Source of the DNA: Alphaproteobacteria bacterium
GTDB taxonomy: Bacteria > Pseudomonadota > Alphaproteobacteria > SMXP01
Reading direction: 5' to 3'
DNA length: 64,000 nucleotides
Assembly: GCA_028285305.1 (NCBI GenBank)
Contig: JANQPV010000055.1
Span: 1-64,000, forward strand
Shown: positions 36,096-45,350 of the stretch, piece by piece
How the letters are laid out: each line of letters opens with the position of its first letter
Position numbering within the stretch: position 1 is the stretch's first letter
Translations under genes and position numbers: made by a program
The notes under the pieces: model-generated
The model's database searches: none
What the model saw: only the letters and a program-made list of their open reading frames with translations
Told to the model about the DNA's origin: nothing

Positions 36096-37068
36096 GCTCA
36101 CTTTGGTGGAAGCCGTTCGTCAAGCCCTTGAATACGCGATGTTGGAAGATGATAACGTCATCGTCTTCGGCGAAGACGTCGGGATTAACGGCGGAGTCTT
36201 TCGCGCGACAGACGGACTTGTACAACGTTTCGGTTCTTCGCGCGTTCGCGATACGCCGTTGTCCGAAACACTGATAGCGGGAATGGCTGTTGGTGCGGCC
36301 GTAGAAGGGATGCGGCCGGTGGCGGAGATCCAATTTATGGGATTCCTATACCCGGCGATCGACCAATTGGTAAACCATGCTTCCCGGATGCGCACGCGGA
36401 CACGAGGGAGGCTAACGTGTCCGATGGTGCTTAGAGTGCCGTTTGGCGGGGGCATCCATGCACCGGAACATCACTCCGAAAGTGCCGAAGCGATGCTTAC
36501 GCACATTCCCGGACTTCGAGTGGTCATCCCGTCGTCACCCGCCCGCGCTTATGGTTTGCTGTTGGCCGCGATCAGGAGCCCGGATCCGGTGGTGTTTTTG
36601 GAGCCGAAGCGCCTCTACCGGATAGAGCGCGAACCCGTTGACAGTGGAGGAGAAGCGCTCCCCCTGGACACAGCTTTCCGGTTGAACGAGGGCGATCATG
36701 TGTCGATCATATCTTGGGGCGCGATGATCCACGAATGTAGTCAAGCGGTGAGTCTATTATCTGAGCAAGGAGTATCTGTTGATCTGATTGACCTCGCGAC
36801 TCTTAGCCCGTTGGATGAAGAAACCGTGCTAGAATCCGTTCGCAAGACGGGGAGGTGCCTGATCGTTCATGAGGCTGCGCGCACGGCTGGATTCGGCGCG
36901 GAGATTGCGGCCCGGGTGGCAGAGAAGGAGCTTCTGAGCCTGCTTGCGCCCATTCGCCGTGTGACCGGGTACGACACGGTCATGCCGCTACCGAAGCTTG
37001 AACACCAATTCATGCCGACGACGGAGAAAATCGTCCAGGCGGCTCTTGAAAGTATGGAGTATGCATGA
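36088..37068 (+). CDS. 2-oxoacid dehydrogenase E1 component, beta subunit
   Basis: A 326-residue transketolase-like beta subunit. Family segments: NVIVFGEDVGINGGVFRAT, RVRDTPLSETLIAGMAVG, RPVAEIQFMGFLYPA and, in the C-terminal domain, VDLIDLATLSPLDEETV. It pairs with the alpha subunit just upstream, with which it overlaps by eight bases; ATG 36088 has AAGGAG upstream. Complete, of normal length. Together with the alpha subunit it forms the alpha2beta2 decarboxylase of the complex. Confidence 0.92.
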   Translation: MPELTLVEAVRQALEYAMLEDDNVIVFGEDVGINGGVFRATDGLVQRFGSSRVRDTPLSETLIAGMAVGAAVEGMRPVAEIQFMGFLYPAIDQLVNHASRMRTRTRGRLTCPMVLRVPFGGGIHAPEHHSESAEAMLTHIPGLRVVIPSSPARAYGLLLAAIRSPDPVVFLEPKRLYRIEREPVDSGGEALPLDTAFRLNEGDHVSIISWGAMIHECSQAVSLLSEQGVSVDLIDLATLSPLDEETVLESVRKTGRCLIVHEAARTAGFGAEIAARVAEKELLSLLAPIRRVTGYDTVMPLPKLEHQFMPTTEKIVQAALESMEYA

Positions 37069-38192
37069 GCACCTTCAGCTTGCCAGATTTGGGCGAGGGC
37101 CTCATTGAAGCGGAAATCGTTGCATGGCACGTCTCGGTGGGGGACCGAGTGGTTGCGGATCAGCCATTAGTTTCCGTGGAAACCGACAAAGCCGTCGTTG
37201 AGATTCCGGCGCCGCATTCGGGTGTTGTGGTAGCGACCCACGGGAATCCCGGCGACATCGTTCATGTGGGGGAGCCTTTGGCAGAAATACAGCCACGCGG
37301 CGCGAAACATGAGTATGCGGATACCGGTGCCGTAGTTGGGCGACTTGAGACAAGCCACGAGAAAACCGCCAAGACAAAGTCAGAACCTCCTATAGCGCAG
37401 CCCATGCGAAAAGCGTCCCGAGTACTGGCTGTTCCTGCTGCCCGGGCTTTGGCAGGGAAGCTTGCCGTTGATCTGACCAAAGTTGAGGGCTCCGGACCCA
37501 AAGGCTCGATCACCGTTGAGGATATTCGGCGCACGCACGAATCTCAACTGCCCGAGGGATTTGAGAGAATGCATGGTGCCCGCCGAGCGATGGCACAGCG
37601 AATGGCGGATGCCGGCCGTCAAGTTGTGCCGGCAACCGTAACGCTCGAGTCTGACGTCACGCACTGGTGGACGCCCGACGCTGACGTTCTGGTCCGCCTC
37701 CTGCGTGCTCTCGGTTCCGCATGCAAGAGCGAACCCTCCCTAAATGCATCATTTGACGGCGGACGGTTAGCTCGGCGTTTGAACGAACATGTCGATGTCG
37801 GCGTGGCGGTTGATCTTCCCGACGCATTGTTGGTCCCAGTCATTCGCGGCGTCGAAATGAAATCGGAGCAGGCTCTGCACGCGGAACTGAATGAGCTTGT
37901 CCAGCGGGCGCGCTTGCGCTCGCTTCGGAAGGACGAAATGTCGGGAGCGACCATCACTTTGTCGAATTTCGGCGCCATCGGAGGAATATTCGCTTCATTG
38001 GTCGTGACCCCTCCCCAAGTTGCGATCGTCGGAGTGGGACGGGTCCAAGAAAGGGCTAAGTGTCAAGATGGCGGCTATCAAACCCGCAGGGTATTACCCC
38101 TGTCATTGAGTTTCGATCACCGCGCGGTGACGGGAGGCGAGGCGGCGCGTTTTCTATCAACCGTCGCCCAAGACCTGAGTTTGGCGGATTAG
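37065..38192 (+). CDS. Dihydrolipoyl acyltransferase E2 with one lipoyl domain
   Basis: A 375-residue E2 core protein. Residues 1-80 are a single lipoyl domain with the lipoylated Lys in ETDKAVVEI; residues about 125-160 are an E1/E3-binding domain (VPAARALAGKLAVDL, EGSGPKGSITVEDI); the rest is the trimeric catalytic domain. The active-site motif reads DHRAVTGG: the catalytic His is kept but Thr occupies the place of Asp in the HxxxDG pattern. Four-base overlap with E1 beta. No E3 (lipoamide dehydrogenase) gene is in the window, so the complex must borrow one. Confidence 0.92.
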   Translation: MSTFSLPDLGEGLIEAEIVAWHVSVGDRVVADQPLVSVETDKAVVEIPAPHSGVVVATHGNPGDIVHVGEPLAEIQPRGAKHEYADTGAVVGRLETSHEKTAKTKSEPPIAQPMRKASRVLAVPAARALAGKLAVDLTKVEGSGPKGSITVEDIRRTHESQLPEGFERMHGARRAMAQRMADAGRQVVPATVTLESDVTHWWTPDADVLVRLLRALGSACKSEPSLNASFDGGRLARRLNEHVDVGVAVDLPDALLVPVIRGVEMKSEQALHAELNELVQRARLRSLRKDEMSGATITLSNFGAIGGIFASLVVTPPQVAIVGVGRVQERAKCQDGGYQTRRVLPLSLSFDHRAVTGGEAARFLSTVAQDLSLAD

Positions 38193-38219
38193 TGGATGAT
38201 TTCCTTGAGGGAGAAGAGG

Positions 38220-39326
38220 ATGGATAGTTTTCAGTTCTGTGATGATCTCGGTCCGGAGAAAATCGTCACCTTATATGATCCGGCGACCAATATGCGTGCG
38301 ATTGTTGTCGTTGACAACGTGGCCTGCGGGCCCTCAATTGGAGGTACACGAATGGCTCCTGACGTCGGTGTGGAGGAGTGTTTCCGCTTGGCGCGCGCAA
38401 TGACGCTGAAGAATGCAGCAGCTGGTCTCCCTCACGGTGGTGGAAAGTCGGTGATCTTCGCGGATCCCGCCATGCCTCTGCCCGAGAAAGAAAAAATCGT
38501 CCGATCGTTTGCTCGCGCCGTCGAGCAAATCACTGACTACATCGTTGGGCCCGACATGGGCACGAATGAATTGGCGATGGCCTGGGTGCAAGACGAAATC
38601 GGACGAGCCGTCGGCCTGCCGCCGGAAATTGGCGGCATTCCGCTTGACGAAATCGGTGCGACAGGGTGGGGTGTCGCCGCGGCGGCCCGTGTTGCTAAGG
38701 ACTTTTGCGATCTAGAACTAACGGGCGCTCGCGTTGCCGTTCAGGGATATGGCGCTGTAGGAAGGCATGCCGCCCGTTTTCTCGCGAACGAAGGGGCCAT
38801 ACTTGTCGCTGCTTCAGACTCAAAAGGCACCGTCATCGACTCCGACGGGTTGAACATAGACGCTCTGGAAGCTGCAAAATCTTCAGGCGGCTCCGTGTTA
38901 GACGCGGAAGTCGGCGAGAAACGCGAACAAGACGCCATAATCAGTGTTCCATGCGACATTTGGATTCCGGCTGCGCGCCCCGACGTCATTACCATGGACA
39001 ATGTTGACGAACTCAAGACAAGGCTCATATTACAAGGTGCGAACATCCCTATCACTCTCGATGCGGAGAAGTACTTGCACGAAAAGAGTGTCGTGTCGGT
39101 GCCGGATTTTATCGCCAATGCGGGAGGTGTGATTTGCGCTGCTGTGGAATATGCGGGCGGCAGTCAAACACAAGCCCTAGATCTCATCGAAGAGAAAGTT
39201 TCAACAAACACGAAAGCAGTCTTGCGCTCGTCCCAAACCACAGGGAGTTTACCGCGTGAAGCTGCAAATCAGATCGCGCTCGAACGGGTCCACAAGGCGA
39301 TGTCTTATCGTTGGTCGTTCCATTGA
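38220..39326 (+). CDS. Leu/Val/Phe-type amino-acid dehydrogenase (Glu/Leu dehydrogenase family)
   Basis: A 368-residue NAD-dependent dehydrogenase that would oxidatively deaminate a branched-chain or aromatic amino acid. Key features: GLPHGGGKSVI with the substrate-binding Lys, GPDMGTNELAM with the catalytic Asp region, and a Rossmann domain starting VAVQGYGAVGRHAA. The length matches leucine dehydrogenase rather than the longer glutamate dehydrogenases. ATG 38220 follows GGGAGAAGAGG; an in-frame ATG 24 bases earlier is possible. Its product, a branched 2-oxoacid, would be the substrate of the E1-E2 complex encoded upstream. Confidence 0.88.
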   Translation: MDSFQFCDDLGPEKIVTLYDPATNMRAIVVVDNVACGPSIGGTRMAPDVGVEECFRLARAMTLKNAAAGLPHGGGKSVIFADPAMPLPEKEKIVRSFARAVEQITDYIVGPDMGTNELAMAWVQDEIGRAVGLPPEIGGIPLDEIGATGWGVAAAARVAKDFCDLELTGARVAVQGYGAVGRHAARFLANEGAILVAASDSKGTVIDSDGLNIDALEAAKSSGGSVLDAEVGEKREQDAIISVPCDIWIPAARPDVITMDNVDELKTRLILQGANIPITLDAEKYLHEKSVVSVPDFIANAGGVICAAVEYAGGSQTQALDLIEEKVSTNTKAVLRSSQTTGSLPREAANQIALERVHKAMSYRWSFH

Positions 39327-39344
39327 CCGGGCCGTCATGCGCAA

Positions 39345-40700
39345 TCAATCACGAATCTGAAGTCGGCGAAGAATATAAAAGTTGTCTTCAATCGCTTGGC
39401 GCTGTGCCTTATAGACTGAAACACTATCGTGTTCACCCTCATACATACGGACAAAGTGACGGCACCGCTCATCTGCGGATACGCCATAAATCGGTGCGAC
39501 ATTGCTTCGGAACTCATCAACGGAAAGTGCCTTGTTTAGCGTCACACCATCCGTTGGCAAATTATCGTAATCAAGATTCGAATGGTCTAGAAATCCCTTT
39601 TCGAGAAAAATCCCATCGCGTGAAATCATTGCGTTGAAGAGATAATCCGGTTGATCTGTTTCGGTCCGATACCAGCAAGGAGGATCATCAAGGCCCGCCC
39701 TTGTGTACTCTTGCCGAGCAGCGTCGATCGCGTCCTCCATTGTTTTGTTCTGAGCACGCAAATCGGAGTTTTCAGTGGCGAGTGACGCAGTCTTTTCGTT
39801 CAGCCGTTCAATCTCACCTGCCTGTTCACGCGCAAGGTCCTCGAATTTGGCGAGTGCGTCTTCCAGTTCGTTTGTCCGGTCCGCTGCCACCGGTTCGGAG
39901 TCCTCCGCATCCGGAGCCACCGCCGTCGACTGATAGCCGTAGTAAGACGCGATTGCAAAGAGCGCCAAAGCGGCTAAACCAGTCGTTATATCGTTCAACA
40001 GGCCGCTAGATTTGTGCCTCGCGGAGTGCCGTTCGTTTGCCGAAAAGCGCATGTGTGGCGTTATCTTCTGAGCTTGCCGTTCGCCGATTATACGGTTCCG
40101 GTGGTCCAACCAATACAAGTGGACCGCCGTGGGTTGGCCAGGTTTTTCAGGATTGTAGGCAAAGTCGACAATATGGGGGTGAAGCCTCGAATGTGCATTG
40201 AGGCGCTTTCCGTGTGGATCTTGATACGAATTCTGGATGACAAGCCGGCGATCCAAGGCCGACGGTAAGCGATGATGGTGCGGTCTAGGGGCCAACGCGT
40301 GAGCGAGCAGCCATCGCGCGCGCTTCATTTCGGAGACATCAATTTCTGTCTCTTGTTCTGTTGACGGTCCGCCCACCCACAATTGGAGATCCCGATTGGA
40401 AAGGTCTCGGAAGGAACGGTTTGAATCTACTAAGCAGCTGTGCAAATTCTCGGTCACACCAAACATTCGGCGCACACGCCCTCCAAACCACGGGGGACGG
40501 CCGATCGCGTCAAAGAAGCCACGGTCTATACCCAATTCGCGTACAGCGTGGCGGGCCGAATGCAAGGACTCAAACGGCCCGAGCCAGTTGATCTGTAACT
40601 CGCTGAAACTCTTTTGAGTCCCGGCGCCGCCGGCCACCGGGAATCGTTCCCCGACGCGATACCGGAGCTTACGATTCTTAGATGGTGTTGAATGTAACAC
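39345..40700 (-). CDS. Unknown protein: soluble N-domain, membrane helix, coiled coil, C-domain
   Basis: A 451-residue protein I cannot assign. The first 230 residues are basic and His/Trp-rich (for example QINWLGPFESLHSARHAV, RPHHHRLPSALDRR). A single membrane helix (TGLAALALFAIASYYGY) follows near residue 245, then an acidic linker, a coiled coil at about 280-330 (LEDALAKFEDLAREQAGEIERL...) and a Cys/Trp-containing C-terminal domain. That order suggests a membrane-anchored scaffold with a periplasmic coiled coil. The start is GTG 40700, with GGAATAGGA upstream. It converges with the Leu dehydrogenase gene and diverges from the ACP-ligase gene, with one FNR-type box in the shared upstream region. 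Confidence 0.72.
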   Translation of the reverse strand: MLHSTPSKNRKLRYRVGERFPVAGGAGTQKSFSELQINWLGPFESLHSARHAVRELGIDRGFFDAIGRPPWFGGRVRRMFGVTENLHSCLVDSNRSFRDLSNRDLQLWVGGPSTEQETEIDVSEMKRARWLLAHALAPRPHHHRLPSALDRRLVIQNSYQDPHGKRLNAHSRLHPHIVDFAYNPEKPGQPTAVHLYWLDHRNRIIGERQAQKITPHMRFSANERHSARHKSSGLLNDITTGLAALALFAIASYYGYQSTAVAPDAEDSEPVAADRTNELEDALAKFEDLAREQAGEIERLNEKTASLATENSDLRAQNKTMEDAIDAARQEYTRAGLDDPPCWYRTETDQPDYLFNAMISRDGIFLEKGFLDHSNLDYDNLPTDGVTLNKALSVDEFRSNVAPIYGVSADERCRHFVRMYEGEHDSVSVYKAQRQAIEDNFYILRRLQIRD

Positions 40701-40868
40701 TTCCTATTCCTTCGGCCTGCAGATGTTGGTGTTCGACGCGAAAATGGCTGAGCGAAGGTGCAGTTTGGGCGAAGCCAATTCAAAATATCGCGGGTACGCT
40801 CAAAACGCGCCTTGATGGGAATCAAGTCTCGCCGTGGAAAGGCGATCCATTCGCACAAGGTGCGCCAT

Positions 40869-40882
40869 TTGATCTTCATCAA
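40869..40882. promoter_or_regulatory. FNR/FixK-type box, perfect match, upstream of the ACP-ligase-acyltransferase
   Basis: TTGATCTTCATCAA, exact core, in a 271-base divergent intergenic region. Centre 96 bases before the ATG at 40972 and 175 before the GTG of the minus-strand unknown gene, so either or both could be controlled. Confidence 0.65.
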
Positions 40883-40971
40883 CGCGGGCCGTGCCGTGGC
40901 ATCTATCATCCTTCGAGACGCAGGGGCAATCCACGAGGAAAGGATCGTGAGAGCGAAACTTTTGAGCCCAT

Positions 40972-43869
40972 ATGCCAAAAAACTCACTTGCTCTTGACCC
41001 AGACCATGATGGTCGCGTCCGCGCGGAAAGTGAAGTCGCCAACCCTGAGAGTGTCTTGGCGGAAGATCAAATTGCCCAAGAAGTTCTTGACTTGGTTACG
41101 GAATTGAGTTTGGAGCTGCATCCGCATCGGTTGGGACGCTTTCAGCCGTCTCTGATCCAAGACTTGGACGAAGATCTTGGACTAGATAGTCTTGGAAGGG
41201 CGGAATTGATGGTTCGCCTGGAAACAGCATTCAATGTTGATCTGCCTGATGAGCTTCTCACGCAGGCACGCACGCCCGAAGACCTTATCGAAAACATCGT
41301 CCGAGCCAAACCTCGGCAACGACAAGACCTGAGGACGGAAAAGATCCGTCCCCTGTCCGATGAAATAGAGGCAACGCCCGCGCAGATTTCGGATTTAGTC
41401 AGCTTGCTGGAGTGGCACGCGGAGCGTCACGGAGATCGTGAACATATTCTCTTGTCTGACGGGGAAGCCGATGGCCCCTCCATCACCTATGGTGAACTCC
41501 GAAACCGTTCTAGAAAGATGGCCCACGTTCTGCGCGAGAAGGGATTGCAGCCTGGCGACAACATCGCTCTCATGCTTCCCACCTGCGCAGAGTTCTTTCC
41601 TGTCTTCATGGGAATAGTCTATGCCGGCGGAACTCCGGTGCCGATATATCCGCCACATCGCGCCTCTCTCCTGGAAGAGCATATCAGGCGCCAATCAAGG
41701 GTCTTATCAAATGCAGAGGCGGTCATGCTCGTTACCTCGGATGAGGTGAGCGGCCCCGCCCAAGTGCTCAAGTCAATGGTGCCCACCATCAAAGTGGTTT
41801 ACTCAGCCCAAGAATTGGTGGCCGAAGAGCATGCAAACGAGTGGCCTTTGCCGCCCGCAATGCCGGGAGATATGGCGCTATTACAATACACGTCCGGAAG
41901 CACCGGAGATCCCAAAGGTGTTATACTAACGCATACGAACATATTGGCCAATATCCGCGCTATGGGCGAAGCAATGCGGGCAAGTCCGCAAGACCGGCTC
42001 GTCACTTGGCTACCGCTTTACCATGATATGGGCTTGATTGGCACGTGGCTGACATGCCTGTACTTTGCGGCGCCGGTTGTCATTATGAGTCCCCTGAATT
42101 TCTTGGCACGGCCGGAACGCTGGCTTTGGACTATTCACCGCACCAGTGCCACGATTTCCGTCGGCCCCAACTTCGCCTTCGAACAGTGTCTCGCGAAAAT
42201 CCCCGACGAACGACTCCAAGGACTGGACCTCACTTCATTGAGAGTCTTGGTCGATGGATCAGAGCCGGTACCGGCCCGAACGATTAGAGAGTTCAACAAG
42301 AAATTTGCACCCTATGGTCTAAGGGAAGAAGCGATTCACCCCGGCTACGGTTTGGCGGAATGCGCGGTCGGTCTAACACTGCCGCCCCCCGACCGCCCTG
42401 CAAGAATTGACCGGGTGAAGAAATCGCACTTTTCCTCCACCGGCTATGCAGCGGCTGCGACAGATCAGAACAAAGACGTAATAGAGTTGGTCTCCTGCGG
42501 GGTGCCGTTGATTGGGCACGAGGTCCGCGTCCTCGACGCGTCAGGACATGAAGCCGGTGAACGACAAGAAGGTCGTCTGCAGTTCCGGGGACCCTCTGCA
42601 ACGCCGGGTTACTTTCGAGACGATGAAAAGACGCGCGCCTTGTTCGACGGGGACTGGCTTGAAACCGGCGATCTAGCCTACATCTCCGAGGGCGACGTGT
42701 TCATCACGGGGCGGACGAAAGACATCATTTTCCGAGCCGGCCGAAACATACATCCGGCCGAGGTGGAAAGCGCGGTTGCGGCCTTAGGAGAAGTGGGACC
42801 CGCTGGAGCCGTCTTATTTGGTGTAGGCGACGAGTCAAAAGGAACCGAACGATTAGTCCTTTTGATTGAGACCTTGGTCTCGGATGAGGAGGCCAAGAAT
42901 TCTCTCATCGCTAGTGCGGACCAACTCACAGATGACTTACTCGGTCTGCCCCCCGATGAAATCGTTCTGGTTCCGCCACACACCATTCCCCGCACGTCGA
43001 GTGGAAAGATCCGTCGCTTAGCGTTGGCTCAACAATATGAACGCGGCGGTCTGGGCCGCAAAAGGCGTACTGTGCGCTGGCAGGTCGCCAGTTTGACTCT
43101 ATCATCCTTGCTTGCGAACGTACGTGGGCAAGTCCAAGCATTCACCGAAAGAGCGTATGCTGTCTATTGGTGGACGGCGATGTTTGCGCTGATACTTCTC
43201 TGTGCGCCCATCGCGATGGCATTGCCAAAATCAAGTTGGAGATGGGCATTTCTTCAGCGTACTGCCCGGTTGGGCTTAGGCGTACTTGGCCATTCGTTGA
43301 CAACACAGATCGAGCATCAACCACCGCGACGCGACGTCGTATTTGTTGCCAATCACGCGAGCTATCTCGATCACGTGGCGTTGGCGGCAATCCTTCGGGG
43401 GAAGCTATCATTTGCAGCGCATAAAGAGCTCGAGTCGCGGCCACTTCAGTTCGCCTTATTAAAGCGGCTCGATACCTTGTTTGTCGCACGATTTGAGGCT
43501 GCGGCTGGAGTTGAAGATACCAAGAGGGCACTTGGCCTAAGCAACGCGGGACACGCTCTGGTCTTTTATCCGGAAGCCACGGCAACGCGCATGCCGGGAC
43601 TATTAGACTTCCGAATGGGCGCCTTCATGGTGGCGGCGAAGGCGGGAATTCCGATCGTTCCAATAGCTATTCAGGGAACCCGGTCCATCTTGAGGCACGA
43701 TTATAAGTGGTTCCCAAAAAAGGGTGCAATCACTGTACGCGTTGGATCGTCCATCCATCCTGAGGGAAATGACTTCCAAGCCGCGCTCAAACTAAAACAA
43801 TCCGCGCGTGAATTCATTTTGGAGCATTGCGGGGAGCCGGATCTAGCCGCTGAAAAGCCGCGATATTGA
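40972..43869 (+). CDS. Fusion of acyl carrier protein, fatty acyl-AMP ligase and PlsC acyltransferase
   Basis: A 965-residue three-module protein. Residues about 35-112 are an acyl carrier domain with the phosphopantetheine Ser73 in LGLDSLGRAEL. Residues about 125-715 are an acyl-AMP ligase of the FAAL type (YTSGSTGDPKGV near 305, LPLYHDMGLIGTWL, HPGYGLAECAVGL, ETGDLAYISEGDVFITGR, PRTSSGKIRR). After a membrane segment (WTAMFALILLCAPIAMAL) comes an acyltransferase with His795 and Asp800 in NHASYLD and YPEATATR. The protein could activate a free fatty acid, load it on its own ACP and esterify a lipid acceptor at the membrane. Acceptor unknown. A transporter gene follows two bases later. Confidence 0.9.
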   Translation: MPKNSLALDPDHDGRVRAESEVANPESVLAEDQIAQEVLDLVTELSLELHPHRLGRFQPSLIQDLDEDLGLDSLGRAELMVRLETAFNVDLPDELLTQARTPEDLIENIVRAKPRQRQDLRTEKIRPLSDEIEATPAQISDLVSLLEWHAERHGDREHILLSDGEADGPSITYGELRNRSRKMAHVLREKGLQPGDNIALMLPTCAEFFPVFMGIVYAGGTPVPIYPPHRASLLEEHIRRQSRVLSNAEAVMLVTSDEVSGPAQVLKSMVPTIKVVYSAQELVAEEHANEWPLPPAMPGDMALLQYTSGSTGDPKGVILTHTNILANIRAMGEAMRASPQDRLVTWLPLYHDMGLIGTWLTCLYFAAPVVIMSPLNFLARPERWLWTIHRTSATISVGPNFAFEQCLAKIPDERLQGLDLTSLRVLVDGSEPVPARTIREFNKKFAPYGLREEAIHPGYGLAECAVGLTLPPPDRPARIDRVKKSHFSSTGYAAAATDQNKDVIELVSCGVPLIGHEVRVLDASGHEAGERQEGRLQFRGPSATPGYFRDDEKTRALFDGDWLETGDLAYISEGDVFITGRTKDIIFRAGRNIHPAEVESAVAALGEVGPAGAVLFGVGDESKGTERLVLLIETLVSDEEAKNSLIASADQLTDDLLGLPPDEIVLVPPHTIPRTSSGKIRRLALAQQYERGGLGRKRRTVRWQVASLTLSSLLANVRGQVQAFTERAYAVYWWTAMFALILLCAPIAMALPKSSWRWAFLQRTARLGLGVLGHSLTTQIEHQPPRRDVVFVANHASYLDHVALAAILRGKLSFAAHKELESRPLQFALLKRLDTLFVARFEAAAGVEDTKRALGLSNAGHALVFYPEATATRMPGLLDFRMGAFMVAAKAGIPIVPIAIQGTRSILRHDYKWFPKKGAITVRVGSSIHPEGNDFQAALKLKQSAREFILEHCGEPDLAAEKPRY

Positions 43870-43870
43870 G

Positions 43871-45244
43871 ATGTCGAAACCGAAAGCGGTAGTTCCGACC
43901 CGAGGCGAAGAACCCGAATTTGAGGACGCAGACTCTGTTTTGGTTCCGCCCGACATTGCCCGTTGGAACACGTCCCACAAAACAAGCGTTGGGTCTTGGT
44001 GTTTGTACGATTGGGCCAACACCTCTTTCGGCACACTGATTACGACGTTCATATTTGCCCCCTATTTTGTGACGCAAGTGGCTGAAAGCCGAACCGAAGG
44101 GACCGTTGTATGGGGTCATACCGCAAGTGTAGTTGCGCTCACGGTCGCGTTGACGAGCCCGGTGCTGGGCGCCGTCGCTGACAAGATCGGTCATCGAAAA
44201 CGATGGCTGATGGCTTTCACAGCTCTGTGCGCTCTATTTGCGTGCGCGCTTTACCTGGTGCAGCCCGATTCCAGTTTCTTGTACTATGCGCTCTTTATGT
44301 TTGCCTGCGGTGCAATCGCTTCGGATCTTTCGCTTGTGTTCTACAATTCGATGCTACCCGATTTGGTGCCCCACCAAATACTCGGTCGCGTCTCCGGCTG
44401 GGGATGGAGTTTGGGGTATTTCGGCGGTATCTTTTGTCTCTTGCTGGCATTTGCACTGTTCGCAGATGAAAACGCGCCATTGCAGGTCCTGGACACAGGA
44501 GAATTTGAACCCATTCGTGCAACGACCATCCTCGCGGCAGCCTGGTATGTTGCATTTGCTCTCCCTTTGTTTTTCTTCACTCCCGAAAAGAAAACTGCCC
44601 CAGTGGCCGTGGGACAGGCTGTCATTGCGGGATTGAAAACGCTCGGAGATACATTTCGGCGATTTCGGGACTACGCACAGATTGTCCGGTTTTTGCTCGC
44701 GTTTTTGTTCTATTCGAACGGCTTTGCGACGTTGTACGCGTTTGGGGGTATTTATGCGGCCGGCACATTCGAGATGGATGCAGATGAATTAATACTGTTT
44801 GGTGTGCTACTCAACATCGCCGCGGGTCTGGGAGCGTTCGGTTTCGGCTGGATCGACGATCGTATAGGCTCTAAGAGAACAATCCTCATGGCCTTGTCCG
44901 GTCTTATCATCTTCGGATTAGTTTTGGTGCTGATTGAATCACAAGCGGCGCTTTGGTTCCTGGGGTTTGCCGTTGGTTTCTTTCTTGGTCCCGCTCAAGC
45001 AGCGAGCCGGACTTTTATGGCGCGATTGGCGCCGCCCGACATGAGAACTGAAATGTTTGGTCTCTTTGCAATGTCCGGCAAAGCGACGGCGTTTCTTGGG
45101 CCTCTGGTGCTCGCATCCGTGACCCAAGCGCTGGACAGCCAGCGGGCCGGAATGGCGACGATCATCGTCTTCTTTGCTTTGGGGGCGTTCTTCTTACTGC
45201 CTATTCAGGAACTTAGCGATGCGCCAGATGATCTGCATCAATGA
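43871..45244 (+). CDS. MFS transporter, UMF1 (Atg22-like) family
   Basis: A 457-residue, twelve-helix major-facilitator protein. The family start WCLYDWANTSFGTLITTFIF is unmistakable for the UMF1/Atg22-like group, along with the loop DKIGHRKRWL and, in the second half, GWIDDRIGSKR. Related eukaryotic proteins export amino acids from vacuoles; bacterial substrates are not known. The first 30 residues are a charged cytoplasmic tail. It begins one base after the stop of the ACP-ligase-acyltransferase gene and is certainly co-transcribed, so it may move a lipid precursor or a product of the same pathway. Confidence 0.9.
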   Translation: MSKPKAVVPTRGEEPEFEDADSVLVPPDIARWNTSHKTSVGSWCLYDWANTSFGTLITTFIFAPYFVTQVAESRTEGTVVWGHTASVVALTVALTSPVLGAVADKIGHRKRWLMAFTALCALFACALYLVQPDSSFLYYALFMFACGAIASDLSLVFYNSMLPDLVPHQILGRVSGWGWSLGYFGGIFCLLLAFALFADENAPLQVLDTGEFEPIRATTILAAAWYVAFALPLFFFTPEKKTAPVAVGQAVIAGLKTLGDTFRRFRDYAQIVRFLLAFLFYSNGFATLYAFGGIYAAGTFEMDADELILFGVLLNIAAGLGAFGFGWIDDRIGSKRTILMALSGLIIFGLVLVLIESQAALWFLGFAVGFFLGPAQAASRTFMARLAPPDMRTEMFGLFAMSGKATAFLGPLVLASVTQALDSQRAGMATIIVFFALGAFFLLPIQELSDAPDDLHQ

Positions 45245-45350
45245 CGTTTGATCTGCCCGTTTGCCACTTCTTGAATAATGACTAACCCAGTTGGGAGAGC
45301 TTTTTCGATGGCTGGATGACAATAATAATCGGCATATGGAGGAAATGAAC

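Noticed and set aside
40526-40987. 153-codon minus-strand open frame between the unknown gene and the ACP-ligase gene
   Set aside because: It overlaps the better-supported 451-residue frame and the FNR-type box. The translation is Arg/Ser-rich with no domain, and its own start has no ribosome site.
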